Shown here: positions 52,148-64,000 of the stretch, piece after piece
Position numbering within the stretch: position 1 is the first letter of the stretch
How the letters are laid out: each line of letters starts with the position of its first letter
Source of the DNA: Eucalyptus grandis
Lineage: Eukaryota; Streptophyta; Magnoliopsida; Myrtales; Myrtaceae
DNA length: 64,000 nt
Assembly (NCBI RefSeq): GCF_016545825.1
Contig: NC_052615.1
Location: 27,835,088 to 27,899,087 of the forward strand
Direction of reading: 5' to 3'
Position numbers and translations under genes: made by a program
Notes under the pieces: generated by a model
What the model was told of the DNA's origin: nothing
Database searches by the model: none
What the model saw: the letters and a program-made list of their open reading frames with translations, nothing else

Positions 52148-54561
52148 TCAAGGTTCCAGTTTCGGACAGATGCTACTGCTAGGATTTGACATTGAACCTG
52201 AGGGAAATATAAGAGTTAGAAAGAAAGAAAAAGCTTGTGGGTAATGAAAGAAAAACCTATATTACTTACATATATCTGCAAAACAGGGCTGCTTAGACAC
52301 AGGATCCTCTTCAAATGGCGGTGGAGCTTGACCATACACCATTTCACAGCTCATATCTTCAAAATCTGGGCAAGAGAAACAGAATCGGAATGCTTAAAGC
52401 AGTCAACATATGACCCGAAAGATAGATAATTCATGCCAATAGGCCGTAATGCATTTAGTTCACAGAAAATATGTTGTCCACATATTGATCGAAAAGTTTG
52501 GCAGTGAGAGGATACTCGGAATCATGGTGAGGGGTAGCCCAAACTCATTGGTGAAGAAATCCTGAGTGGGTATCTTGCACATGTTTACGCACATCCCTAC
52601 ACAGCCACTATTCTCCAAGTACCTAAAATAGAAAAATCAAGTGATAAATTTCAAATAGAGGACTAGCCGAAAGTTATCAAAGACAACAAAGAACAGTAAG
52701 ACACAGAGTCCTTGCTGTGTTGCTTTCCCATTCAAAGAATAGCATTCACAAGCAGGAAGATGGATTCTGCCAGTCTGAAAATCACGAAGCTAGGCTAGCT
52801 ATGGCAAGAAATTAGATGCTGGTGCAATTTGAAACTTATTTGCTCCGCACTTTATTTCATGGATCTTTTCAATCTCCTAAAGATCTGATCTAAGCGCCAA
52901 CCGTTGCACCTATATAAGCACTAACAATTTTTTTTTTTTTTTTTGAAGAGGGGGGTGTTGTAGGGAGAGATTTTACCTGCACTTTTTAATGTGCACTCCA
53001 CTCTTTTGCTTCACTCCATTTACTTCTACCTCCACAACCTACTGGAAGCTCAATGAGTTAGAGTTTGTATCAAATTATCGGCCCAAATCAAAATATAGAC
53101 ATCATCAGGAAGTAATCAAAGCGGAGAAGTCCTGTGATGCTTGATCATCGACATTACCGGCAGCATGAGGTCATAAAAAACCAATCAAAACCTTTTGGCA
53201 GCATTAATATAAAAACCTTGGATGGAGAAATTGCCAGACCTCATGCTCTTACTGTTTCTAGAATCCAGAATACTCTCTTGACAAGCTCTTCTTAGGTCAC
53301 AGTTTATGAATTTGCTGTGCAGAAAGATCCTATTCCTGAATGTACTAAATTACGATCCTCTGTCATTTACTAATGTCCGTGTTGCAACCTGTAGCTTTGA
53401 GGAACACATGCAAGACCTAGTTTTTAAACCCAAACCCACATCAAGAGAAACCTTTCTTCATTTCGGCCTCCATCCACTACTAAGGAGAAACTCAGGTTTA
53501 TGCCGTCTTAACAGAGTGCTAACTGTACTAAACAATTTTCTAGTCACAAATCATGCGTTGTCAGCATCTACAGCAGTGGTCTATGAACCTGCTCTTCTTC
53601 GAAAACTAGATTTCCTAAGTCACAACTTCCGAATCGATCATAGTAGAACCCCTGCATCATCTATAAAGAACATTTCCAAACAGCAATTTTCCAAGACTTT
53701 TTCCAGGATATCCTCTGCTTTTGAACCAAATAGCTAGAGAAAAAGTACCAGCGATTGGTGTAAATTTGCAAACATTTACCTCGGAAGGCCCAACTAACCA
53801 GTGGAAGAAAGGCACAGTGAGTGCAGCATTGAACTCAGCAGCCCACTTTGTCGGTGGAAACAGCTTCTTAAACTGCACCGACAATCAATAAAATCACCAG
53901 TTCACTGCTTCAACTCCATGTTTTACAAATAAAAGAGGATTTCTTTAAAGATAGGCACTTGAACATACAAGGAAAATTCATCAATTTTGATAGACTCGCC
54001 GTGGCACGCACAATCGATATTTTAAGAATTGAACATGATTCATCATAAAAACTCAAATTTCGCAGGATCACAATCACACTCAACACTCAAAAACATAATA
54101 GCTGTTCTCAAACTACTGAAATTCTCAATTGAAAAGATATAAAGAAAGGACTTACCCACCTGAGCAGGCGCACCGGGAGGAAGCATCGACATGAGCACTT
54201 CTCGGACCACTTCCTGCTGCCGAGCCCGAGACCTCCCTTGCGTTACCCTCTTCGACACGTCCACGAAGCTCTCGTAGTCGTACTCCAGCCACCCCTTCGG
54301 CCTCTCGACGCCTCCGCCGCCGACCCCTCGGGCCCTCGCCGGCGAGGCCGCGAACTTCTCCATCTTGCGAGCGAACAGGGTCATGAACACCTTCTCGAAG
54401 AACCCGTCCCTGTACTTCGTCTTCTGCCCCATCGGGGCCGGCTCCCCCGACGGCTCCGCGATCCCGCACCTCACGACGGCTCTCCGCCGCGGAGGGCGGA
54501 GGCGGCCGGACGGCGGCGGGCAGTGGAGGAGTTGAGAGCCGCAGTGGGCGAGGGCCACCAT
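52148..54561 (-). CDS. D27L1: DWARF27-LIKE1 plastid beta-carotene isomerase-like protein
   Basis: Six exons, 54561-54160, 53872-53780, 53038-52977, 52622-52516, 52365-52270 and 52197-52148, sum to 810 nt, giving 269 aa. The first 40 residues are Arg/Pro/Ser-rich and suit a plastid transit peptide. The body is the D27/DUF4033 domain: [50 protein letters not shown], then the Cys cluster at C185 and C193, C197, C201 ([16 protein letters not shown]), and [13 protein letters not shown]. This text follows Arabidopsis At1g64680 (D27-LIKE1) rather than D27 itself, whose body differs strongly. D27 isomerises all-trans to 9-cis beta-carotene for strigolactone; D27-LIKE1 acts on cis carotenes with a less clear pathway role. 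Exon 5 would read into a stop if not spliced; the GTAAGT donor there restores the family's C-terminus ([16 protein letters not shown]). An upstream in-frame TGA makes 54561 the first usable ATG. Confidence 0.93.
53039..53779 (-). other. Second intron of the D27-like gene
   Basis: This 741-bp intron contains a 143-codon frame on the opposite strand (53306-53737) with no recognised domain. I treat it as chance. No element or RNA was seen. Confidence 0.55.
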
Positions 54562-56065
54562 GAATTGATGCGAAGCTGGCAAGAACAGAGCCTTCTTTCT
54601 CCCCTGTTTCGTTTGGTTTCAAAGAATTATTCGGAATCAATCTCAGTACGTAAATGCACGAATACAATGCAGCAACAAGAACTTTTTGTTTGGCTGGTGG
54701 AGCGTTGCTTGGTTTTTTCATAGGAAAGCTAGCAGCCATACAAAATCCCAGACATTTTCCATCCATATCTTTTGACAAAAATTAATAAAATTGAAATCTA
54801 GGCAATACTTAGAATTTTATCCTCTCGCTTATTATCTTTTTTTCTCCTTCAACGACTGGCTTTTCTTTTCCTTCCATCTTCTGAAGTTGCGATTTAGATG
54901 TAATTGGTTGTTGATCCGCAATCGATTTCCAGAATTGAGGCTGGAATCTGCGCCACGCGAACAGGGGAAAAATCGACCAGAGAAAATGGGGCTCATGGGG
55001 TCACGACGGCCTCATCTCATCCTCTCACCTTAATGCTAAGGTTGCAATCATAACCGACCATACGAAACTCTCAGCAATTAAAAGCTTCGTTGAGATTAAT
55101 GTTTTGCACGTACCTAGGAGATAAGGGGACCAAAAAATAAAAAGCATACGACTCATAGGGAGGCGGCATGTAATAAATTATAGGATTGATCGTGTTTCAA
55201 AGAATAATTTCGCGTGTCAAGATATTAAATAAGATGGGAACTAATGTAATGATTATACAATGAGAATAAATGTATCATTTTCTTGATGCATGACGGTAAT
55301 ATATGTGCCACATATTAGTACAGAGTTTTGTGAAAATGTAGTGCTACAGCCAAATAGGCTGGCATTTCCCCAATTTAGAGTTCTTCAACCATGGAAATAC
55401 ATAAAATTTTCAAAATAAGTAAATTAGAGCATTCTCAATCAAAAGCTGTTGCATAGTTTTCCTTCTAGAGAAAATGCTTTGACACATGAATTATTTACAT
55501 TTTGGATTACATCAATCTCGGCATGGCCACATATATAACGTTAGCGCTCCATCTTAAGCTTCTTAAACTAGCTGGGGAAATTATAGTTTTATAGTTGACA
55601 AATGTTGATGCTGTTGCACCTTGATTCATAAGAACAAGAGCATGACATGGTTGTCCTTTCAGCAAAAGACACAGTTATAACCAAAAATCAAATATATACA
55701 AAATTCAGCTTGATATCATATATATTTGACAAAAATGTATTCGGTTACAATATTATAGTAGTTTTATAATCTACCAAATCAAAACATATACCTCATCCAA
55801 AGACTAACTTACAAACTTATCAGATATATACAAGTCATACCAAAAGTCCCTACCACAAAAAGTTCTCCCCCTTAATGGACACTCATGTCTACTTGCGACT
55901 TGCTAAAGAACTTAAAAAAGAAGTAGATGAGCGGAGTGAGCTACTATAGCTCAGTGAGTAATACATTTCTTCTAAGCGAATTGAAAAATCATTATGCATA
56001 TTTAAAAGACAATCATAACTCACTTTAACATAATATATAATCATAACTTATATACCAAAAATACC
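54562..56065. other. Upstream of the D27-like gene, no gene seen
   Basis: Promoter and leader of the D27-like gene, then AT-rich spacer. Short frames near 54791-55033 have no family resemblance. A TAGCTCAGTGAGTAA text near 55947 looks superficially like a tRNA D-arm, but the rest of a tRNA is missing. Confidence 0.45.
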
Positions 56066-56189
56066 AATGGTCTAGTCCATCGATCAATCTCATAAAACAT
56101 GTATTAATGGTTTATTCCATTTATTAATCTTATCAAACCACGTATCGATGGTCCATTCTATCGATCAAACTCAAATCATGTGTCAATGG
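56066..56189. repeat. Degenerate 38-41-bp tandem repeat (minisatellite)
   Basis: Units at 56066-56105, 56106-56146 and 56147-56184, plus the start of a fourth (56185-56189). Each begins with (A/G)ATGGT and then a TCCAT(C/T)-like block followed by ATCAA/TTAA and CTCA/CTTA. The fourth unit is interrupted by the LTR-like element and resumes at 57504. Confidence 0.7.
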
Positions 56190-57503
56190 TGAAAGTGCTA
56201 GTACAAACACCTAGAGGGAAGGGGGTGAATAGGTGTTTAAAAGAAATCTTGACAAATAAATGCAGAATAAAATAAATATTGAGCAAAATCTAAATAAAGA
56301 TTAGAGTCCGATAACGAGCATTAGATTTTTAGTAGATGTTCAGAATCTATTATGCGATGGAACATATATTTTAAATAACCTGTAAGTATACAACAGACTT
56401 AAATATAAAGAGTTAAGAAAAGAAAATATTGCATACGAAATTTATAGTGGATTTGGCTTAAATCAGGCCTATATCCACTCTCTCACGCTAACAGATTTCT
56501 GGTTGGATTCTACTATACGATCAACAAGAGATTATAACTTTGAGTGCAAACACCCAGTGGTAGATCACACTATCTCACTAAGTCACTTTTTTGGTATTTC
56601 TCTCACAATCACAAACATTTAAACTCACAAAAGACAAGTGTATGATTAATGATTAAGCTCACAAAAGACAAGTGTATGATTAAAGTTCACTCAGACTTTA
56701 GAATTATCAATTCTACGCTCCGTCTCTTATTTGCTCATCGGTTATTGATTTCCTTAAATACTCCTCCACTTCCAAACTAGCTGTTGGACAATATCTAGAG
56801 AATCGTCTTTTAATCTACCCATTGGACAGATATGTATTTAGAAGATTTGGTAGACGTTGAATTAAAAGTAGAATTCCAAATTGATTCTAATCACTCATAC
56901 AAACAAAATTTTGGTTTTCATAAGTAGAGCTTCTTTATATAGAAAGTTCTTATCTTCAATATCCAATTGTCAATCAATTAGATTGCATCAATCAAATCTA
57001 TATTGATGTAAAATCCAAACTAAATCACTAGCCGTTATATGTTTGGGGCTTATGTTACGTTCTGTCAAGTTGACTTGTTTTGAACATGCTTCATTTTGAA
57101 TCTGCTACGTTCTGAACTCGTGTCTCGTTCTGGATCTTGTCACGTTTTGGACTTGTGTCTCGTTCTAGATGTAAAGTCTGATAATATTCTGTCTGAAGTA
57201 GAGTCTGAGTGTCTTCCATTTGAAGTAGAATCTGAGTGTCTTTGTTTGAAATAGACTTTATAATATAGATGTAAGTCTAAACATCTTCTGCTTCTAGACA
57301 TATTTAGCCTTAAGGTCTAGACACGGTTTGAATAAGTTTAGCTTCAGCATATGGTCCATCTTCTAGTTCTTTCAAGTATAGACTTTGACAATATCTTTTA
57401 CATGTTCTATTATTTGCATAATCTGTTATTCAACCGATAAATACGTTAGTAGCCTTTGATTTATTTTATCATCTTCAAAACATCATAAGGGATTTCTCTA
57501 ACA
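56190..57503 (+). mobile_element. Probable solo LTR (1.3 kb)
   Basis: It starts TGAAAGTGCTAGTACAAACA followed by a CCTAGAGGG...GGGTGAATAGG block and ends CATAAGGGATTTCTCTAACA, so it has TG...CA ends. The start and end text resemble LTRs of plant Copia elements of the SIRE type as I recall them. The flanking 5 bases are AATGG on the left and AATGA on the right, a near-match duplication. There is no gag or pol beside it, so it is a solo LTR formed by recombination, if the call is right. A 34-bp tandem duplication lies inside at about 56625-56690. Confidence 0.6.
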
Positions 57504-58874
57504 AATGATTTATTCCATTGACCAACTCATGCTCAAATGTTTAGTCATGGTCATGCATAACGCTTGTGACAAGACAACCAAGATTCTTTCCTTGGCAAGA
57601 TCTCCATCTATTATTAGTCAGTGGCTTAGCTTACAAGGATATCTAGACTAATATGCGCATACCCACACACCCCTTAGGATTCACAAAGACATTGAACATC
57701 AACCATCAATCACAATATCCAGTAATCCAACATTAGATTGAAAGTCATATCACAATTCAAATGTTTGATATATAAATATCAAAGCGTTCTTCATAATGTT
57801 TCAAGATTTCTTCATAAAGAGTTTCACAAACCATTTTCAAACAATTATTCAAATCGAATTCGAAATATAACTCCATCTTTCAAACAACAAAATGATAGTA
57901 ATAGCTCAATCATGTTTTATGCAACAAAATGTGCTTTTTATCAACTCATGGAATATATAATCCACTATGTTTTTCAAAATATGAGTTTAAAATACAAAGA
58001 AGAAATAGTGTCACTAACTTGGAAAAGCAAAAAGTCAATTACGGTGGTAACTCAAGTCGGCACACTTGAATTCCTAATAAATAACCGAAAATAATATTAA
58101 AAGATCAAGTAAAATGATATTCTAATAAATGACTCAACTAGACTTTGTTGATAAAACAACACTTACACGCCACAAAAGGCTCGCCTCTAGTGGCAACCTA
58201 TTGTTGTCCGCTAGGTGCAATCCGCGCACTAAACTTCGTCGCATCATAATTTCCTTAACAAAATTCCGTTTTGAGCCATCTCATAGTCCTTAGAAAGCCC
58301 TCTTAACGTACTACAACAAACCCAACTCAGCTGCCCAAAAACATCTCTGAAAACGGCTAAAAATCGGGCCCAAAATTACTGTTTGCTACAATTCCAGAAT
58401 GCACCCAAACTTAAAAATTCCGTTCCGGATAAACTGTAAGCTCAAATCAAGATCTGTAAAATGCTATAACTTCACAACACTCTAAAATACCATTTCTATA
58501 AAAATATGCAGCTTAAAGATTGAAAAATCGGACTTCGCCGCACAAATATCTAAGAATTCCGAATTTCGAACCTAATTGTGAAGATTCGTTTGAATAGATG
58601 ATTGAAGGCTTTGATCACTTACTGGCGTTGCAAAACAAAGTTGACAACAAAGTTGACTCGGCTTGATGAAGTGTCCGGATCACGAGCACGGCAAATTTTT
58701 TCTCTTTTTCACTTTTTCCTTTCTCTTCTTTCTCTCCTCTCCCCTGTTTCTTTCTTTCCCCTGTTTCGTTTCTGCCCAAGCCCTCCCTCTCTCCTCTTTA
58801 AAAATAGCCGAAGCTTCCACTGTTCTCCTTTAGTTTCTTTGGTTGACTTTTCAAATCCTTTTTTTTTTCAAAGC
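57504..58874. other. Intergenic, no gene seen
   Basis: Begins with the continuation of the minisatellite unit (57504-57545). The rest is AT-rich DNA; the 118-codon frame at 57738-58094 is Lys/Asn/Ser-rich and not recognisable. The part next to 58874 would be the 3' region of the GDSL locus. Confidence 0.45.
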
Positions 58875-61028
58875 TCATTTATTACAGATGTGGTAGCTTC
58901 TGGTTTGATATCCGCCCAGCAATTCCCGAGCAACAACTATATTGGCGGCTTCTGTGTTGTGACAAGCATCCCAGTACACGTACATGGATCCATCGTTGCA
59001 CATCACGGAGGTTGCGTTGTGACAATCGAATGGCGGAAAGAATCCCCTGCAACACGGGGCATCGGCATTCTTGAACGCTGGAAACATTGCGGTGTGTGAA
59101 GGGGAAACAAAACAATGCCTTAACAACACGGTGCACGGCTAAACAAAGGTACGAAAATTCGGTTGTTGAATACCATGTTGCTGATAGTTTAGCTCGATTT
59201 CCATGAATACTTTGTATGAGTTCACATAAATGAACATGGCTTCACGACTTCCCTCTTGATTCAGCTCATTGAGCAGCTCCTTCAGCTTCTTGTTGTAGCC
59301 CTGAACAAAATGATTCACTTGTACGACACAGCTTCTGCTGGGAAGAAATAGATTGAGGGCACGGATGAAGGGTATGCGCCCCAACGGCCCGATCCTGACC
59401 ATGACAAATCTTCTAGGCCTCATCTCACGGAACCCCTGAGTACATAGAAACGGAAATACATCTTCATTACAATGACATTGCGAAAGAATGCACTAGCTTG
59501 ATGTGAGCACATGTGACCAAGAATGCTACCTTGGGCTGCAATGTCAAATTGGAGATCACGAAACTTTGGTACATCGCGGGAGGCAGCTTCTGGGCAGAGA
59601 GATATGGTACGGACGTTAGGATGTAGTTTATGATGTCATTAGACCCAACTGTGAGCGAAAAGACTACCCTCTCCAGGAAGTCATTTGTCTCTCTCTCTCC
59701 CATTACACCGCCCATGTAGTTCTTCGTATTCTCGAAGTGGTCCACCTGCTTCCGCAATGGAACTCTCTCTATCTGTGCCAACGAAGATGCGTACGAGGTT
59801 ATTGGAAATTGGGAAACTGAGCAGTTTTGGCTGGGATACTAAAACTTTATACGAAGGACCCGCCACTTTCAATGGTTTAGGTTCAAATTAGTACATATGT
59901 GCATGTAATAATAAAGCATTTCGTACCCGAGCTATGACTATGATGTTGTGAATGTTGAATGGACGTGGAGTCAAGCAGACTGCGTGCTTTTTGTTATTTG
60001 ATTTGGCTGAGTGTGTAGCAACATCATTCCACCTCTTTTAGTGAATCCATTTTTTATGAGAACATTTGTAACATTGTAGTACTGCATAAAACTGGTGAGG
60101 GAAAACAAACAAAATATCCAAAGTGAAATCAGATAGTCTAAAAGAGAAACATCCTTATGAAGATACAACTCAAAGCGATCAAGTATGTTCAAGTTTAGAC
60201 AAATCATGCGATAACACAATGCATTATACCGGGAAATCTCATTTGGATTCCAATGTACAAGTGGAGTATCAGGAAATCAATTGAACTTTTTCTCTAGCAT
60301 GAAGGACTATGTTCTTTTTCGGATGGGAAATATTGAGGCAAGGGCTAGGTTTCTCTGGTAAAAAAGACTACAAATGGTACTTACAAATAAGGATCCTGCT
60401 TCATCCAAATTCCTGCTGCTCCAGAAGCATAGTTTATGCCTCTACTCGTGGCGTGTTCTTGACTATATGGGGCCAAGAATGGTGGAGGAAATGACTCTTC
60501 CCCAAGAGCTTGACCTAATTTTGAATCAAGTTAGGACATTTAGTAGAAACCATGTACGTAACCCATGTAGTCGCTTGGCCTGATAGGCATTGAACCATGT
60601 TTATTGAGCTCGAGCCTTTGCCTTTGAATTAGTCAATAGCAAGTTTTCATCACAGGAAAATTTAAGTTTACCGCTTTAGGGTTTGGTGAAACTCAACAGA
60701 GTGTCTATTGGTCCTCCTGAAATACCTCATGGCATACTTCCATGAAAGATTTACGCATATAAGTAATTGGGGGCAAGAATGTACCGACTATGTCTGCAAT
60801 GGTTCGGCCATTGGTGAACCTTCCCGTGGGTTGACCACCGGATGGTTTAAAGTCAATGCCATAAGGAGGCGAATCAGCCCTGGAAAGCGTCAAGAGATAG
60901 TCGTTATTTCCAGAATCCACGAACAAATCCCCGAACACAAAGGAAGTGAAGCAGGAACAAAGTTCAAAATTCAAGGAGACAAGAGGGAGCATCACTGGCA
61001 GTATCATTACCAACTTTTCGAACACCAT
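58875..61028 (-). pseudogene. GDSL esterase/lipase, probably inactive
   Basis: Five exons can be traced: 61028-60785, 60514-60385, 59772-59530, 59435-59174 and 59077-58875. All have GT-AG borders at the family's usual positions. Exon 1 gives a hydrophobic N-terminus, then [13 protein letters not shown] where the family has GDSL: the catalytic Ser (residue 35, codon TTG at 60924-60926) is Leu. Exon 2 encodes PPPFLAPYSQEH and GINYASGAAGI and then loses frame. It is 130 nt, one short of the length needed to join exon 3, near an AATTTGG text (60405-60411) where the family codes for ILDE. Spliced as drawn, a stop follows at once. Exons 3-5 are otherwise intact: GSND, RIGPLGRIPF, and YWDACHNTEAAN with the Asp and His of block V. 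Intact members are secreted acyl hydrolases. The one-base loss could be a sequencing error, but the Ser change is independent. Confidence 0.8.
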
Positions 61029-64000
61029 TTTGGAAAACAAAAAATTTGAAGTGGTATTGCGAATGGTTTTGATTTGGTGGGTGCGTGAATGACCTAGCTT
61101 GATTGTTATATGTGTCACAAACACGGAACAACGACTGAGAATAGCATGGTGTGCATGAGGCTGCGGCAGGTGAGGGGACTGAAATTGCTTCTCTGTGACG
61201 TGTGTCAATTTGGATTCCAGAGAGCTTGGGCTCGTTCAAATTTCAAACACCACATGGGTCGAGCAGTTCTCGCATTGTTATAAGTTCAAACTTCGAACTC
61301 TCATTTTCAATTACGTTTTGGTTTTGTCTTTCTTCTTTTTGGTTAGGACTGAATTGAACTAAACGTAGGGAAGAGTTCTTCATTTGTTTTGAGGAAGTGA
61401 GTCAGTCAATTAAGTTTTAGGGGACTCAGAGACAAAGCACAACCAAGATGAACTATATCAAGAAGTGACAGCGAAATTGCCCGATAAGTAATACTAAAAG
61501 AGACTTTTGTACATCAAAGGCATAAAATATTTAACGACGAGTCATTTTCTTTGCCAAATGATGAATTCAGAGTTTTTCTTTCACTTGAGACATGGCCTTA
61601 GTTTTTAACTCAATATGATTTTGTGAATCATTTAGAGCCCCATTTTTAGAGAACGATAGGGGCCACGAATATATCGAATGAGAAAGAATGTGGATGGACA
61701 TATTCACTCTCTGTCATTGTCATATGAGCCAATGTACTTGCTATTTCACGGGGTCCATGCTTTCCTTTCCTCCTGGGCTTCTACGAGAGAGCTTCAATTG
61801 GACAACCCCTATTCATGAATTGATGTAAGCGAAAAATTCGGTTTATATTGTTTAGAAAACCTAAGGTGATTTGAATTGCTTCATAGTAAATGGTCAAATT
61901 TAATATGCCCAGATAAGCCGGCAATAGTTGTTCGCGCAACCTCGTCCTCCCACAAGTACCGCCAAAGCTATATGCCGGATCTATTCCCATTGCCATCCGA
62001 TGATATGTTAGGCAAAGTTCATTAAATGCGTGGCATAAGTGGCTGTGGTATAAATGTGATGTGGATTATGGATTCTCTTTCACGACATTTTGACATCTGG
62101 CGCGGCTGGATTGGCCTGCACAACATGATCATTGTCTGGATGATTTTCTACCAAGTCAAGCATTGAGGTCGGAATGAGAGCGATCTCCTGCATGACTATT
62201 GCTTCTATTAATTTAAGATGGTGCAGGGTTGGCCATTGGCCTTAATTACCACCTTTTTACTTGGCGGACGGTTGTTTTGTACTCCCATCGCTGTCGGAGC
62301 AGATCTGTTAAGACGGCAATTGATGAACTTGCTTCTTATAGCAAGTGAAGTGTTCTGTTCTCCAATGACAATGCTTACACGTTCATTAAGAACGGTTAAC
62401 AAGTATAATCTATCGTTGGCAGAATCTCTAGAAGCATGTACCTTTTGCGATTACTTACCTCTTCCAAATCTCTTATCTTGTGACTTTTTATGGTAAACAC
62501 AACATGCGCAAATAGATATGTAATATCAAAACACGAAGTTTAATCACTTATATAGGAGCATATGTTTGGATGAAGGTAATTTTTTTCAACCTATCAAAAT
62601 AGGTTCAAGACATATTTGTTAATCCATATTTGATGGGCTGAGTCATTATATGGATTAGTTATGTACGGTAAATGGGTTATAAGTGACGAAACCCCAAAAA
62701 ATATGGGCGTTAAAGAGATTCACGGTATACCCAAATCCAACCTATCTTTGTGGCTCTCTTTTCATCCTCTATGAGAGAACAATGAACTTCTTGGACTGTT
62801 TTAAGTTTAGAGAATCTTGGTGGGTTAGAAGATGGGTCTAACTTCAACCTTATTAAAAATATCAAGATCAAATTATTTTACATAAATCATCTTCTTCATT
62901 ATTTTACCTTCCATTAAATTAAAATTTCATTTCCTCCACGTTATTTGTTGCCATGATTTAAGCAATTCATTACCAAGTACTATTTTTCTCTTGTTCCTCA
63001 TTGCATATGAATACAAAAATTGAAAAATTCTATACAATGTGAAAAGCCAATTATTTAATATCTTATAGTTGATGAGGCAGAGAGAGAGAGAGAATGTTAA
63101 AAGCCAATTATTTAATATCTTATAGTGAGAGAGAGAGAGAGAGCGAGCCATGTGCATGTGCTCCAAGAGAGCGAGCAATTAATAAGGGTTTGCACCAATA
63201 TGGTTTGACAAAGTGCAACTCGACATTTATGAGTTTAGATATCTATATTTTTTTTTTCCTTGCCGTAATATCGTCGAAACGATCGCCGCGAATTGGGTGA
63301 GAAAACGAGGGGGTGACCCAGTTTTAAGAATTCGCAAAGGAGCAAGAAAGTGATATGCGAAAAAAAGGGAAGTATCGATTTCTTGAGCTGATGAAGAAGC
63401 GGAGAGTCTTGATGGAGAAGAAAGCTCGTGTGGGAATGTGGCCAGACCGTTTCCGCTTAGGGAGTCTTGAGTAACGTTTTTTTCTTCGCCGGGGTGCTCA
63501 ACCACCACCTACTTTTTGCCTTCGTCCCGCACGGGCCATGTCTCAATTAACAATTAAGGACGCTTTGCTACTGTTGTGTGCATCTTAAGTCTCTCTCTCC
63601 CTATCGCCCAACAGAAGAGAAAAGACGATTCATATTTGCAGATATCCTCAACTCAGTTATGATTCTAGTTTGCGGCAAAAGAAAATGTTCGTTGTACAAA
63701 GAAAAATGTGCGGTTGCTAGATCAACTTTAAGTAGGGTTGAATGGTAATTGACCTTTTTTTCGATCAGAATATCTCCGATTGGTGTCTAGTGTTTAGATT
63801 ATTCTTTTACATCAATTCGATCACATTTTCAAGAAAAGGCAAAAACTTACCAAAAGCCCGAAACTATAACTATTGTGACACATTTATTTTGAATTTTTAT
63901 CCGTGACATAGAAAATCTTAAATTATGTCCATTGTAGCATAAACTTTTTCTTGATATATTTGCCCTCATTCAAGGTTCTGTCGTATGATTTTCAGGCGTT
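61029..64000. other. Right flank, no gene seen
   Basis: Three kilobases upstream of the GDSL locus. No frame is recognisable: minus-strand 61781-61996 and 63227-63508, and the frames overlapping 62208-62496, match nothing I know and lack splice partners. The window ends in AT-rich DNA. Confidence 0.4.
63041..63146. repeat. Direct repeat with GA microsatellites
   Basis: A segment of about 28 bases starting AAAAGCCAATTATTTAATAT occurs at about 63041 and again at about 63099. Each copy is followed by a (GA)n tract (63080-63093 and 63126-63142). The pattern suggests a duplication of repeat plus flank. Confidence 0.8.

Noticed and set aside
53306..53737. A 143-codon plus-strand frame
   Set aside because: It lies within an intron of the D27-like gene on the opposite strand and has no recognisable domain.
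54562..54582. Longer start for the D27-like protein
   Set aside because: The codon at 54582 is TTG and an in-frame TGA lies further upstream, so 54561 is the first ATG.
55939..55970. tRNA-like TAGCTCAGTGAG text
   Set aside because: There is no matching anticodon arm, T-arm or acceptor stem; it is probably dispersed repeat DNA.

Overview
This is a eudicot plant nuclear segment. It shows widely spaced multi-exon genes with GT-AG introns, single-copy plant gene families, CT/GA-rich 5' leaders, and AT-rich intergenic DNA full of small transposable elements. The species cannot be fixed from sequence alone. Long-inverted-repeat elements with GC-rich cores would fit a woody eudicot such as a member of the Myrtales, but that is only an impression.

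Eight gene models can be built, and seven have exon sums divisible by three with canonical splice sites. From left to right they are: (1) 798-6327 minus, an 8-exon PHD-finger nuclear protein of 1140 aa; (2) 16148-17553 plus, a 3-exon NST/SND1-type NAC factor of 383 aa for secondary walls; (3) 22523-23626 minus, an intronless glutaredoxin-like protein of 367 aa with a zinc-cysteine tail; (4) 31903-34583 plus, a 5-exon IQ67-domain calmodulin-binding protein of 550 aa; (5) 37926-40089 minus, a 4-exon GROWTH-REGULATING FACTOR of 513 aa with an intact miR396 target site; (6) 45043-47621 minus, a 7-exon secreted GH9 class B endoglucanase of 499 aa; (7) 52148-54561 minus, a 6-exon DWARF27-LIKE1 plastid protein of 269 aa; (8) 58875-61028 minus, a 5-exon GDSL esterase/lipase locus that appears dead, with a one-base deletion in exon 2 and Leu in place of the catalytic Ser.

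The DNA between the genes is mostly mobile-element debris: a LINE RNase H fragment (7868-8640), a nest of foldback elements (9174-12983), an inverted-repeat element beside a PIF/Harbinger-like element with a TTA duplication (24785-26235), a tRNA-derived SINE flanked by an 18-bp perfect duplication (40809-41036), another TAA-flanked element with a GC-rich core (50409-51357), and a probable solo LTR inserted in a 40-bp tandem repeat (56066-57545).

The genes do not form an operon or obvious cluster. Several act in growth and wall biology (NAC wall regulator, GRF, GH9 endoglucanase, IQD microtubule/calmodulin scaffold), but being neighbours does not show they work together. I found no previously undescribed multi-gene system. 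The most notable items are the double-lesion GDSL locus, a start-stop AUGUAA upstream of the IQD gene, a recent in-frame 42-bp duplication in that gene, and the repeated architecture of AT-rich inverted arms around a GC-rich core.
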